From NCBI GenBank assembly GCA_041390365.1, contig JAWKQB010000002.1:810001-874000 (forward strand): a DNA stretch of 64,000 bases, written 5' to 3'. Source of the DNA: Syntrophotaleaceae bacterium (GTDB lineage Bacteria > Desulfobacterota > Desulfuromonadia > Desulfuromonadales > Syntrophotaleaceae). This document shows, piece by piece, positions 9,981-19,319 of the stretch (the first letter of the stretch is position 1; each line of letters opens with the position of its first letter). Under the pieces are notes generated by a model, which had not been told where the DNA came from, searched no databases, and saw only the letters and a program-made list of their open reading frames with translations. Made by a program: the position numbers and the translations under genes.

Positions 9981-11126
9981 ATGAATGAAAAAATATTTAT
10001 ATCTTCTGTTGGGGATATTTCATTCATGGGGGAATTGGCAGACCGGCCATCTACTGTCCCATTTAGGGACATTATTTCCCTTTGGGCTAATGCTGATCTG
10101 GTTGTCGGAAATCTAGAATGCCCCCTCTTAAGTGAGGAGCTTGGGCAGAAAGTTGAAGGGAAATGTACACTTAGGGGGCATCCTGGTTGGGCTGATGTTT
10201 TGAAAAAATGTGGCTTCGGGGTTGTTTCTCTAGCTAATAATCATATGATGGACTATGGGGTGGAAGGTCTTTTTTCCACTATGGAGGCTTTGGATAGGGC
10301 GGGGATTTATTACGCAGGAGCTGGGGAAGATATTGAGACTGCAAATTCTCCTTTGATAATTAATCTACAAGGGAAAAAAATCGCTTTTCTCGCACGCACT
10401 GTTGTTGAAGTTTCCTCGCCATCTTACGCAGAATTCAATAAACCTGGGGTAGCCTATTTTCGAGAGGATGAAATCATTCCACGTGTACTGGAATGTTCAA
10501 AAACGTGCGATATTGTAATTCTTTCATTACATTGGGGAATTGAACATTATTCTTATCCATCACCTCAGCAACGCGTTTTAGCCAAAAAATTGGTTTCAGC
10601 CGGTGTGGACATTGTTCTTGGTCACCATCCACACGTATTACAGGGTGAAGAAAAGTTGGATTCTGCAATTGTTTCATATAGTTCAGGAAACTTTTTATTC
10701 GATGATGTTCCTTGGAGTTATTTTGGAGAAGATGGGCAGAAAAGAACAGCAAAACTATTATTGACCGAAGAAAATCGAAAAGGAATGATTTTAGAGATTT
10801 ACATTTCAAAGAATAAAGAAATAAAAAGTAAACGGAAATTTTGCTCAATAAAAGAAAAAAATCGAATTGTTCATGATAGTTCCTATAGCAGAGAAATGAG
10901 CTATTTAGACTTGTCTAAGCGATTGGGTTATCCCAACTACAAATTTTTTTGGAAAATTTATTCTTTTAAACGTGAGTGGGACTTGCGTATTAAAACTATT
11001 ATTGATTTTAAAAATTTTCATTTAAAATTAAAAAAATTGCGGTTTCATCATGTTCGTCATCTTCTTTATAAAATTAAAAAATCTATTGAGGTTGCGATGG
11101 GGAAAACAACAAACCCATATGAATGA
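9981..11126 (+). CDS. CapA/PgsA family metallophosphatase-like protein
   Basis: This 381-residue protein has the CapA (poly-gamma-glutamate capsule synthesis) motifs in order: VGDISFMGE, NLECPL, SLANNHMMDYG, LHWGIE and LGHHPHVLQG. These are the metal-coordinating Asp, Asn and His positions of the calcineurin-like fold. Family members are needed for poly-gamma-glutamate export in Bacillus, but many occur in ordinary exopolysaccharide clusters with unproved roles. No signal peptide is visible and the N-terminus begins directly with the first strand, so it may be cytoplasmic. The last roughly 110 residues are Lys-rich and not part of the domain. It starts 8 bp after the CapK-like gene. Confidence 0.87.
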   Translation: MNEKIFISSVGDISFMGELADRPSTVPFRDIISLWANADLVVGNLECPLLSEELGQKVEGKCTLRGHPGWADVLKKCGFGVVSLANNHMMDYGVEGLFSTMEALDRAGIYYAGAGEDIETANSPLIINLQGKKIAFLARTVVEVSSPSYAEFNKPGVAYFREDEIIPRVLECSKTCDIVILSLHWGIEHYSYPSPQQRVLAKKLVSAGVDIVLGHHPHVLQGEEKLDSAIVSYSSGNFLFDDVPWSYFGEDGQKRTAKLLLTEENRKGMILEIYISKNKEIKSKRKFCSIKEKNRIVHDSSYSREMSYLDLSKRLGYPNYKFFWKIYSFKREWDLRIKTIIDFKNFHLKLKKLRFHHVRHLLYKIKKSIEVAMGKTTNPYE

Positions 11127-11178
11127 GTTTAAAGATTTATAAAAAAAATCGATAAGGTTGGTAAAAAAGGCAAAGATT

Positions 11179-12156
11179 ATGAAAAAAATATGGATCACAT
11201 GGGAAAGGCAACGTCGAAACCGCGAGCTGAGTAAAGCATTAAATGTTGAATTATTTGAATTGTATGAAATTGATAATATCAAAAACTACTTTTTAAAGTA
11301 TTACACTGGAATTTATAAAACAATAAAAATTTTATTAAAAGAAAAGCCACAGATTGTTTTTTGTCAAAACCCCTCCCTTGTACTGGCTTTTTTTATGACC
11401 ATGACAAAAAAAATTTTCAAAACAAGGGTTTGTGTCGATGCGCATAATGCAGGATTATTTCCAGCAGAAGGAAAATCGCGATTTCTTTTGCTTCTAGCCC
11501 GCATCGTGCAAAAATGCGCTGATATTACCATTGTAACAAATAAAAATCTTCAGGTTTTTGTTGAGAAAAACGGGGGGAGAGGCGTTGTTCTACCTGACCG
11601 AATCCCAACTTTCTTTAATACCAGAACCCTTCAATTGAAAGGTCGCCTAAATTTGCTGTTTATTTGTACCTTTTCTTCTGATGAGCCTTATCAGGCTGTA
11701 TTTGATGCTGCTGCGGAGCTTCCAGAGGATTTTATAATTTATGTGACGGGAAACTATAGGAAGAAGCATATAGAGCCTAAAAATCTTCCTCCTAACGTAA
11801 TTTTGACAGGCTTCGTTCCAGAAAAAGAGTTTCTGGATCTTTTGAATTCAGTCGATGCTACAATCGATCTGACTACCAGAGAGAACTGCCTTGTTTGCGG
11901 TGCATATGAAACAGTTGCTGTGGAAAAAATATTGATTATTTCTGATACTGCTGCGCTTCGTGAGTATTTTCAGAGGGGAGCCGTATATGTTGATAATACA
12001 GCCAGTGGCATTCGGAGAGGCATCGAAATTGTGAACAGCAAAAGGAAGATTCTGCAGAAGGAGGTAGTGGAGTTAAAATCCTTTTTGAATGCTGATTGGG
12101 ATAATAAACGTGCGGTTCTTGAAACGACTATTAAGTCATGGTCGGCTGGGGGTTGA
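11179..12156 (+). CDS. Glycosyltransferase family 4-like protein
   Basis: Starting at the ATG of 11179 gives 325 residues; a TTG at 11158 would add seven. The N-terminus is short (KKIWITWERQRRNRELSKAL) and resembles the compact GT-B proteins annotated glycosyl transferase family 4. Visible are CVDAHNAGLFP, ADITIVTNKNL, LIFICTFSSDEPY-like text at the start of the second domain, LTGFVPEKEFLDLLNSVDATIDLTTREN, and a final AVEKILIISDTAALREYF. The usual EPFG donor motif is replaced by the region around GAYETVAVEK. The donor is probably a nucleotide sugar. It stops 3 bp before the next gene. Confidence 0.82.
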   Translation: MKKIWITWERQRRNRELSKALNVELFELYEIDNIKNYFLKYYTGIYKTIKILLKEKPQIVFCQNPSLVLAFFMTMTKKIFKTRVCVDAHNAGLFPAEGKSRFLLLLARIVQKCADITIVTNKNLQVFVEKNGGRGVVLPDRIPTFFNTRTLQLKGRLNLLFICTFSSDEPYQAVFDAAAELPEDFIIYVTGNYRKKHIEPKNLPPNVILTGFVPEKEFLDLLNSVDATIDLTTRENCLVCGAYETVAVEKILIISDTAALREYFQRGAVYVDNTASGIRRGIEIVNSKRKILQKEVVELKSFLNADWDNKRAVLETTIKSWSAGG

Positions 12157-12159
12157 GAA

Positions 12160-13284
12160 ATGCAACCTGTTCATGTGATGCATATCAGGGACGGCCGCGG
12201 AATTTTTGGCGCTGAAAGGGTAATACTTGCTCTACTTAAAAATTATGACAGAAAGGAATTTAAAATCTCGCTCTTGTGTATGAAACGAGGCGACGGTGCC
12301 AGTAATTCCTTGATTGAAGAGGCCAGAAATCTAGGAGTATCGGTTTTTACAGTCGATATTAAAGGAAAGCTGGACCTTTCGGGTATACTGAAAATTCGAC
12401 GATTGTTCCAAAGTGAGAAGGTATCCATTTTTCATTCCCATGACTTTAAGTCGGATTTTTATGGATGGTTGGCTTCACAAGGATTGAAAGTCCAACGTAT
12501 TGCAACGGCCCATGGTTCAACCAGGGATTCCCTGAGGAAAAAATTTTATTTGCTCTTTAATGAGAAGGTTATTTGGAGACAATTTCATAAGATAATAACT
12601 GTATCGAAAGAGTTGGAAGCAGACCTTTTGGATGCAGGGTTATCCAAAAAACAGGTTGTTACTGTACGAAACGGTCTTGATTTTTCTACATTGGAGTGTA
12701 GGTTAGACCGCATTATGGGCTCGCCTATTCCCCCCCAATGCAAGGGGCGAAAGGTATTTGCAGTTATAGGTCGCCTTTATCCAGACAAGGGGCATATTAT
12801 TTTTCTTGATGCATTTGCGAAAGTCATAGGGACTGGAAAGGATATTTGCGCCCTAGTGGTCGGGGATGGTCCTTTTCGCACCCATATTGAGGCTCATGTA
12901 AACCGTTTGGGGTTGAACCAGGTGATTCACATGTTAGGTGTCCGTTCCGATATGGGAAGGCTGTATAAGGATATTGATTGCCTCGTCATACCGTCTCTAC
13001 GTGAAGGTCTGCCCTATGTTTTGTTGGAAGCCATGGCTATGGAGGTAAATGTCATTGCAACCAAAGTCGGGGAAATCCCATCGATAATTGAAGATGGGGT
13101 TAATGGCCTGCTTGTTTCTCCTGGGGATGCGACGGGACTTGCAAAGTCCATTGAGAGCTACCTTGAAAAGAATGAATTTCATTCCAATTGGAAGGCCTTG
13201 GGGAAAGAAAAGATTCTTAGGGAATTTTCAGCAGAAAGTATGACTCGGAATATCGAAAGTATTTATAGACACTCTTCTTTATAA
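12160..13284 (+). CDS. Glycosyltransferase family 4 (GT-B)
   Basis: This complete 374-residue GT4 enzyme shows GRGIFGAERVIL (acceptor-side glycine/GAER motif), HSHDFKSDFYG, TAHGSTRDS, VRNGLDFSTL, AVIGRLYPDKGHIIFL at the start of the donor domain, and PSLREGLPYVLLEAMAMEVNVIATKVGEIP carrying the conserved E-x7-E donor motif. It follows the previous gene after 3 bp, so the two are very probably translated from one message. It is slightly richer in GC than its neighbours. Specific sugar unknown. Confidence 0.9.
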   Translation: MQPVHVMHIRDGRGIFGAERVILALLKNYDRKEFKISLLCMKRGDGASNSLIEEARNLGVSVFTVDIKGKLDLSGILKIRRLFQSEKVSIFHSHDFKSDFYGWLASQGLKVQRIATAHGSTRDSLRKKFYLLFNEKVIWRQFHKIITVSKELEADLLDAGLSKKQVVTVRNGLDFSTLECRLDRIMGSPIPPQCKGRKVFAVIGRLYPDKGHIIFLDAFAKVIGTGKDICALVVGDGPFRTHIEAHVNRLGLNQVIHMLGVRSDMGRLYKDIDCLVIPSLREGLPYVLLEAMAMEVNVIATKVGEIPSIIEDGVNGLLVSPGDATGLAKSIESYLEKNEFHSNWKALGKEKILREFSAESMTRNIESIYRHSSL

Positions 13285-13354
13285 CTGAGCTCAAAATACT
13301 TTCAGACCTTGTTTTGCATAAATCAAAAATTTTTTTGGGTGGTTTCGTCATTTT

Positions 13355-14545
13355 ATGAAAAATGAAAAGGGGAAAAAAATAAATATTCTGTTCATAATTG
13401 ATTTCATAGCTTCCAAATATGGAATGGTAGGTGGGGCTGAAAGACAATTGATAGATAGAATTCGGTACATTGATAAAAGCCGATTTAATCCGGTTTTATG
13501 TTGTTTACAAAAGAGATTTCATAATGAAATTTTTGATAAGATTTTATGTAAAAACGAGATAATCCATTTTTATTCTTTTAAGTCTTTAAAGCTACCTTAT
13601 AAAATATTTTTACTTTGGAAATTAATCGTAAAAAACAAGATTGACATTGTTGAAACAACCTTTTTTGATTCAATTTTTTTAGGAGTAATTACAGCTAGGC
13701 TCGCTAAAGTTCCTTACGTTATCTCCTGCAGAAGGGATATGGGATTTTGGTATGATAAAAAATTGCTTTTTTTTCTTAAAATTCTCAATCGAATTACCGA
13801 TAGGATTTTAGTTAATTCAGAAAGTATAAAAGAAATTACAAAAGGAGCAGAAAAAATTACTCCCTGTAAGATTGATGTTATTAAAAATGGAATTGATATA
13901 GAAAAATTCACCTTGGTTGAAGCTAGTGATTTTGTCCGTGAATTTTCACAGATTGATGTAGGGAACAAAATTGTTGGCATTGTGGCGAACTTCAATAGAA
14001 AGGTAAAACGTGTAGATCTTTTCATAAAGGCACTATCTGAAGTTCTAAAAACAGGATACGATTGTAAATTTGTGATTATTGGAGATGGAAAGTTAAAAAA
14101 AGAACTTGTTACCCTCTCAGAAACTTTAGGGGTTGCAGACCATTTGGTTTGGGTCGGTCGCAAGGATAATCCTATTTCATACATCAAAAGTTTTAACGTA
14201 GGTGTTATTTGCTCTGACTCCGAAGGGTTTTGCAATGCCTTATTAGAGTATATGGCTGCTGGAATCCCAATAGTAGCTACGAATGTTGGCGGGAACCCAG
14301 AATTGATCGAGGAAGGGAAGAACGGTTTTTTGGTTCCACCCGATGATCATCATGCTTTGGCTGAGGCAATTTTAAAGCTATTAAATGATGAGAATTTAGC
14401 GGATAAAATGGGATGTGCAGGAGCGCGTCTTGTGAATGAAAAATATGATTGGAATATAAAGATAAAAGAATATGAAAAATATTACCAAAGATTAGTTGGA
14501 GATTATTGCATAGACGAACATACAGGATTATCAGGAAGCGAATAA
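13355..14545 (+). CDS. Glycosyltransferase family 4 (GT-B)
   Basis: The protein has 396 residues. Diagnostic parts are MVGGAERQLIDRI near the N-terminus, SCRRDMGFWYD, VIKNGIDIEKF, VGIVANFNRKVKRVDLFIKA, VWVGRKDNPISYIKSFNVG, and the donor motif CSDSEGFCNALLEYMAAGIPIVATNVGGNPELI. It is a standard cytoplasmic GT4 enzyme. A 70-bp gap separates it from the previous gene and a non-coding stretch of over 800 bp follows, so it is the last gene of the first polysaccharide block. Acceptor and donor unknown. Confidence 0.9.
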   Translation: MKNEKGKKINILFIIDFIASKYGMVGGAERQLIDRIRYIDKSRFNPVLCCLQKRFHNEIFDKILCKNEIIHFYSFKSLKLPYKIFLLWKLIVKNKIDIVETTFFDSIFLGVITARLAKVPYVISCRRDMGFWYDKKLLFFLKILNRITDRILVNSESIKEITKGAEKITPCKIDVIKNGIDIEKFTLVEASDFVREFSQIDVGNKIVGIVANFNRKVKRVDLFIKALSEVLKTGYDCKFVIIGDGKLKKELVTLSETLGVADHLVWVGRKDNPISYIKSFNVGVICSDSEGFCNALLEYMAAGIPIVATNVGGNPELIEEGKNGFLVPPDDHHALAEAILKLLNDENLADKMGCAGARLVNEKYDWNIKIKEYEKYYQRLVGDYCIDEHTGLSGSE

Positions 14546-15391
14546 TTGAAGTAGTTGTGGACATGATGCAGTAGGTTAGGAGCTATTGCCAGCTAAGTCT
14601 GTTTATCTTGGTCGGACCTCGCGGGGTTTGGGCTTAAACCTGGAGGAAATGTTTTTCTTGAGTCGGCTTGAGATATTACTTCGTGTTGAGGATCCAGGGA
14701 GCACGACGTTATTTAGAAGCCTAAGGGTTACCTGGGTACCCGGGTTCTGGACAACATCCGATCCAAAATTTGGGAAAGAGTCCGCAACCCTTAAAGTTTT
14801 GTAGCCGGCTTTCGTCCACTAGATGCAGAAAGGCTGCGTATAGGTGGCTACGGTGTTGGAGGCGAACTGAAAAAAGTTTTCTTTCCCTTCAATATGGGTT
14901 TTCAGGGCAATTCCAGTTCTTGAGGAACGATCTCTGCGTTCCCCCAAGCCGTCTGCTGCATCTTGAATAAGAGATATGTGGATTAGGGGGAAATCCTTAA
15001 TGGCAGGTCTTGGCAAACTATAGTCGATCGGTTGCTTCATCTCAGGTCCACCTTGCTTATCAAAGGCGAGGGCTGTTGGCTCAAGAAAAAGGGAAAAATT
15101 AATCCCTGGAGGGAGAAGGCAGCTCGGTCGCCTTTCAGGGAGACAAGCGAGCATGAACTGACTGCCGACCAATAGCGTACATTTGTACTTCTTTAAATGT
15201 TGCTAAAGAAGTCTGGTGTTGACCGAAAATGTTTGTGATGGCCTTTTTACCAACCCTTTTTAGGTAAAAATCCAAAAATTACGTGTAATTAAAATTTACT
15301 TTCAATAGTAATATTTTTGAAAAAAGCTTCTTATGACATTTGATTGATTTTGACAAAAAATTATCACCATTTAAATTTCAGGGAAAAATTC
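14546..15391 (+). other. 846-bp gene-free stretch inside the polysaccharide locus
   Basis: No convincing gene was found here. The first about 630 bp are clearly richer in G and C than the AT-rich genes on either side, while the last 200 bp return to the local AT-rich composition. Only short open frames exist, and none has a good ribosome site. The minus-strand frame at 14819-15172 reads like the antisense ORFs often annotated over transposase genes, which may mean a decayed insertion element, but no terminal inverted repeats or transposase motif could be recognised. The region splits the locus into two transcription blocks. Confidence 0.5.
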
Positions 15392-17455
15392 ATGAATTTG
15401 GTTAGGCTTGGAATAATCGGATGTGGAGCGGCTGCTTTGCGGTATTATGTACCTGCTATCAAACGATACCCGGAGTTGATTAATAATTTGTGCTTGGTTG
15501 ACAAAGACTTGGAGCAAGCAAAACAACTAGCTAACAAAATAGGAGGAGGAAGAATTTTTGACAACTATGAAGCGTTGATAGGCAACGTCGATGGGGTCAT
15601 AATTGCTTTACCACACAAGTTTCACTTTCCAGTTGGTATGCATTTTCTAAAGTCTGGTATCCATGTTCTTTGTGAGAAGCCTTTGGCTGAGACCTTGGAA
15701 CAAGCCGAAATGATGTGTACTGCGGCAGAGGTAAACAAAGTTCACCTTTGTGTTAATAACACCAGGAGGATGTTTCCAGCCTTCCAAGCAATTAAAAAAA
15801 TAATTGATAGCAATATTATTGGGGATTTAGAAAGTATAAATTATATAGAAGGTAATTCTTTCGCATGGCCTAGCAATACCGGATTTTATGTAGATCCTAG
15901 TGTAACTGATAAGGGTATTGTTATGGATCTTGGCCCACACGTTTTAGACACTATCTGCTGGTGGTTAGAAGGTGGAAAAACTAAAATTAATTCATGTTAC
16001 GATGATTCTTTTGGAGGACCAGAATCTGTAACACATATAAATGCTAAAAATAAGAACTGTGACATTGATATAAAACTTAACCGTTTAATGGAACTGGAAA
16101 ATCAATATACTATTATTGGGAAAAAAGGAGTTATTAAAGGAAAAATTTTCGATTGGTTTAAATTCTCTATAGAAATGTATAATGGTAAAAAAGAAATTCA
16201 TATAAAAAAAACGAAAGCTAAAATTTATCCTGATTTTGTAAAACCAATTATTAATAATTTTATTGAAACAATTCAAGGAAAGGAAAAACCACTTATATCA
16301 GGTAAAGATGTTTTAGGGTCGATTAATATGATTCAGGAATTTTATCGACTCCGAAAACAATTTTGTCTTCCCTGGTATCAAAAACTTGATTTACCTCCTA
16401 TGCCTAAAGAAGAAAAAATTTTAATAACAGGCGCAACTGGCTTTATTGGTTGTCGAATTGTTGAAATTCTTCATATGAACGGATATTCCAATATTCGCGC
16501 TGGAATCCGACAATGGTCCACTGCCGCACGACTTGGTCGATTCCCAGTTGATATTGTTTTAATGGATTTGTTGCGAAAGGAAGACATCTATACAGCTCTT
16601 ACCGATGTAAAATATATCATACATTGTGCCAAAGGAACTGATGGTGCAACTGATTTGGGGACAAGGAATTTATTGGAAATAGCTTTCGAAAATAAAATAA
16701 AACATTTTGTTCATTTAAGTACAACTGAAGTATATGGTGGTTCGGAAGGAGAGATCGACGAAAATACTCCTTTGAAATATACAGGTAATGAATATAACAG
16801 GGCTAAAATTGACGCCGAAAAAGCTTGCTGGGAGTTTTTCGAAAAAGGTCTGCCAGTTACAATCCTTAGACCTTCAATAGTATATGGTATTTTTAGTAGC
16901 AACTGGACAGTCCGTTTCGTAAAAATGATGCTTGAAGGAAAATTTGGGGTCTATGATAAACATGGTGAAGGTTACAGTAATCTCATATATGTTGATGATC
17001 TTGCACGAGCCATTTTTTCCATTTTGTATAAAAATCAAACATTTGGACAGGCGTATAATATTGTAGGCCCAGAATTATTAACCTGGAATGAATATTTTTA
17101 TAAACTTAATCGTTGTCTTGGTTTACCTCCTTTAAAAAATTTACCAGCTTCTTATGTTTCTTTTAAAACCTCAGCATTGTATCCGTTAAGGATTGCAGGT
17201 AAAATTATTAAAAAGCATTTTATGGCTCCTGTTAAAATATTGGCTTCTAATAATAGATATGCAGATAAATTACTACGCAAAACGGAAGAAACCTTAAAAA
17301 ATACTCCAGCATCCGAAGAACTTTCATTGTACAGTAGAAAATCTATTTTTATTAATAAAAAATTTCAATCTTTGGATAATAAATTTGAAATGAACTCTTT
17401 GGACACTTCCTTGAAAATTATTTATGACTGGTTAGACCATCAAGGAGTTATTTAA
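15392..17455 (+). CDS. Fusion: Gfo/Idh/MocA oxidoreductase + SDR nucleotide-sugar epimerase
   Basis: The start chosen is the ATG at 15392 (CAGGGA upstream), giving 687 residues. Residues 1 to about 325 are a Gfo/Idh/MocA dehydrogenase: NAD-binding GIIGCGAAA at the N-terminus, ALPHKFHF, and the catalytic-region motif CEKPLAETLEQA. From about residue 340 a second, complete Rossmann domain begins with ITGATGFIG and carries STTEVYGG and the YNRAK form of the YxxxK catalytic pair near residue 467, typical of extended SDR epimerases/dehydratases. Both are usually separate enzymes in deoxy- or amino-sugar synthesis. The fusion suggests consecutive oxidation and epimerisation or reduction steps on one nucleotide sugar. 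The gene directly precedes the second Asn-synthetase-like gene. Confidence 0.85.
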   Translation: MNLVRLGIIGCGAAALRYYVPAIKRYPELINNLCLVDKDLEQAKQLANKIGGGRIFDNYEALIGNVDGVIIALPHKFHFPVGMHFLKSGIHVLCEKPLAETLEQAEMMCTAAEVNKVHLCVNNTRRMFPAFQAIKKIIDSNIIGDLESINYIEGNSFAWPSNTGFYVDPSVTDKGIVMDLGPHVLDTICWWLEGGKTKINSCYDDSFGGPESVTHINAKNKNCDIDIKLNRLMELENQYTIIGKKGVIKGKIFDWFKFSIEMYNGKKEIHIKKTKAKIYPDFVKPIINNFIETIQGKEKPLISGKDVLGSINMIQEFYRLRKQFCLPWYQKLDLPPMPKEEKILITGATGFIGCRIVEILHMNGYSNIRAGIRQWSTAARLGRFPVDIVLMDLLRKEDIYTALTDVKYIIHCAKGTDGATDLGTRNLLEIAFENKIKHFVHLSTTEVYGGSEGEIDENTPLKYTGNEYNRAKIDAEKACWEFFEKGLPVTILRPSIVYGIFSSNWTVRFVKMMLEGKFGVYDKHGEGYSNLIYVDDLARAIFSILYKNQTFGQAYNIVGPELLTWNEYFYKLNRCLGLPPLKNLPASYVSFKTSALYPLRIAGKIIKKHFMAPVKILASNNRYADKLLRKTEETLKNTPASEELSLYSRKSIFINKKFQSLDNKFEMNSLDTSLKIIYDWLDHQGVI

Positions 17456-17474
17456 GACATTTTTTGGAGTCTAT

Positions 17475-19319
17475 ATGGCTGGGATAATTTTTTCATACGG
17501 TAAAAATGTTAAAGATATTCATAAAATTCTCCACGAAGATCATCTTTATAGAAAAAACTTTTTACATTCCAGCTTCACTGAATTAAATAGCAATTTTTGT
17601 ATTTCAAAATTTGGGAGAAATAACGAAAAAGATCAGAATTATTTTATTTCAGATGTTTATAATATTATCTGTCTCGGAACAGTTATTTATAAAGATTTTT
17701 TAGGAACGTCAGCAATAAAAAAAATTGCTGAAGAATTAAACAAAAAAACAATTGTGGAAATTACTAGATATTTGGATGGACATTACCTGATTTTTTTAAT
17801 TGATAAAAAAAATAATTGCATTAGTATTATTACAGATCATGCTGGAATGTTTCATGCATACGTATATAGGGAGAAAGAGCGAATTTATGTTTCAACCTCT
17901 TCTTATATTTTAGGGAAAAATTTCAAAACAACATTCAATTATGAAGCTATTGGACAATTTCTTAGATGCGATACAATATATGATCTTGATACAATTTATA
18001 ATGAAATAGAATTGTTGGAGCCAGCAACTATATTCACTTATCAACTTGGAAATGAAATAAAAGAGGAAAAACACAAGTATTGGAATGTTCCAAGTAATAT
18101 TGAAGATAAAATGACAATCGAAGAAGCTGTTGAGTTGTGGGCAGAAACTCTTCTTGAAACTGGAAAAATTATTGGAGCAAATGGAGTTATCTGTGATTTA
18201 ACAGGTGGATATGATTCCCGTTTAATTCTAGCTTCTTTATTGCCGTATGTTGAAAGTAAAAATACATCTTTTACTACATTTTGTTTCGGTCCCCTGTTTT
18301 CTCCCGATGTAGTGGCAGCAAGAAATATTTGTAAAAATCTTCAAGTTGACAATCTTTGGTTAGATTTCCCTCCAAATTGGAATCGCCAATTTTGCGAATA
18401 TATAAATTACGCTCTTTCTATAACAGACGGAGATGAAAATATATTTAATTACGCTCCAATTTTGTATGCAAATAAACAAAAAAAAGAAAAGTACTCTCTG
18501 TCTGTTAATGGGATGGGCGGTTGTTTTGTCAAAAGTCACAGCTGGGCACAGGAATTGTCTATTTCAAAAAAACCGGCAAACATAAAAAGGTTTGTTAATT
18601 TTAAAAATTTGCAGTATGAGTACGACAATTCTGTTCATTCAATTGTTTTTCAGAATATTATCAAAGACCTTCCAAATTTATTGAGCGAGAAATTTAATAA
18701 GACAATATCTGAATTAGACATATACCAAACTTATAATACTTTGCAATTGGATACAATCAGATTATATCAAAAGGAGCGCCGATGGGGGGGGAGAACCATA
18801 AGCTCCTCCAACCAAATCATAAACGTTCTTGCACCCCTTTATTTTAAAAAAAGTTTGTCTGCTGGTTTTCTTATACCTCCGCATTTTAAAAAAAATGGTT
18901 TATTATTAAAAAGAGTTGCCACCAAAATCAATCCTGAATTAGCAGCTCAAAAAATGAGTTCAGGATTGCCTTGTGAAATAGCAAACTTTAAAAATTTCTA
19001 TAAGTATTATCCGATTCTTCCTTTCTATGCGAAAAAAATTCTAAAAGTATTATTTCAACAATTTATTAAAAAAACTATTTTCCTTGATAAATCCTTGTCT
19101 TTGCATAAAGAAGAAGTGTTTCAAAGTTTTTACGATAGTCAACTTTTTCATGATATTGGTTCAATGGAGAGTTGGATTTCAGGAAGTCTTTATCAACTTG
19201 ATAAGGCCAAAAATTTTCTAAATAATGCTAGTCGACCAGGGTTTAGATACTATCCACAGATAGAAAAAATGATTTCTCTTGAACTTAAGTTAAGAAGTGA
19301 GGGGAAAAAATTTTTGTGA
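17475..19319 (+). CDS. Asparagine synthetase-like amidotransferase 2
   Basis: This 614-residue protein shares the two-domain layout of the one at 590-2455: an N-terminal class II glutaminase-like fold and a synthetase domain with PP-loop LTGGYDSR near residue 242. The N-terminus is MAGIIFSYG, with no cysteine, so glutamine-dependent ammonia release should be lost. Free ammonia or a substrate amine would then be the nucleophile, as in beta-lactam synthetase and lasso-peptide cyclases, which share this fold. The sequence differs enough from the first copy to suggest a different substrate rather than a recent duplication. It lies 19 bp after the oxidoreductase-epimerase fusion and ends the AT-rich locus. 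Confidence 0.83.
   Translation: MAGIIFSYGKNVKDIHKILHEDHLYRKNFLHSSFTELNSNFCISKFGRNNEKDQNYFISDVYNIICLGTVIYKDFLGTSAIKKIAEELNKKTIVEITRYLDGHYLIFLIDKKNNCISIITDHAGMFHAYVYREKERIYVSTSSYILGKNFKTTFNYEAIGQFLRCDTIYDLDTIYNEIELLEPATIFTYQLGNEIKEEKHKYWNVPSNIEDKMTIEEAVELWAETLLETGKIIGANGVICDLTGGYDSRLILASLLPYVESKNTSFTTFCFGPLFSPDVVAARNICKNLQVDNLWLDFPPNWNRQFCEYINYALSITDGDENIFNYAPILYANKQKKEKYSLSVNGMGGCFVKSHSWAQELSISKKPANIKRFVNFKNLQYEYDNSVHSIVFQNIIKDLPNLLSEKFNKTISELDIYQTYNTLQLDTIRLYQKERRWGGRTISSSNQIINVLAPLYFKKSLSAGFLIPPHFKKNGLLLKRVATKINPELAAQKMSSGLPCEIANFKNFYKYYPILPFYAKKILKVLFQQFIKKTIFLDKSLSLHKEEVFQSFYDSQLFHDIGSMESWISGSLYQLDKAKNFLNNASRPGFRYYPQIEKMISLELKLRSEGKKFL

Noticed and set aside
14819..15172. Minus-strand open frame of 117 codons in the non-coding block
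   Set aside because: No ribosome site, no recognised domain, and the sequence reads like an antisense frame; not annotated as a gene.
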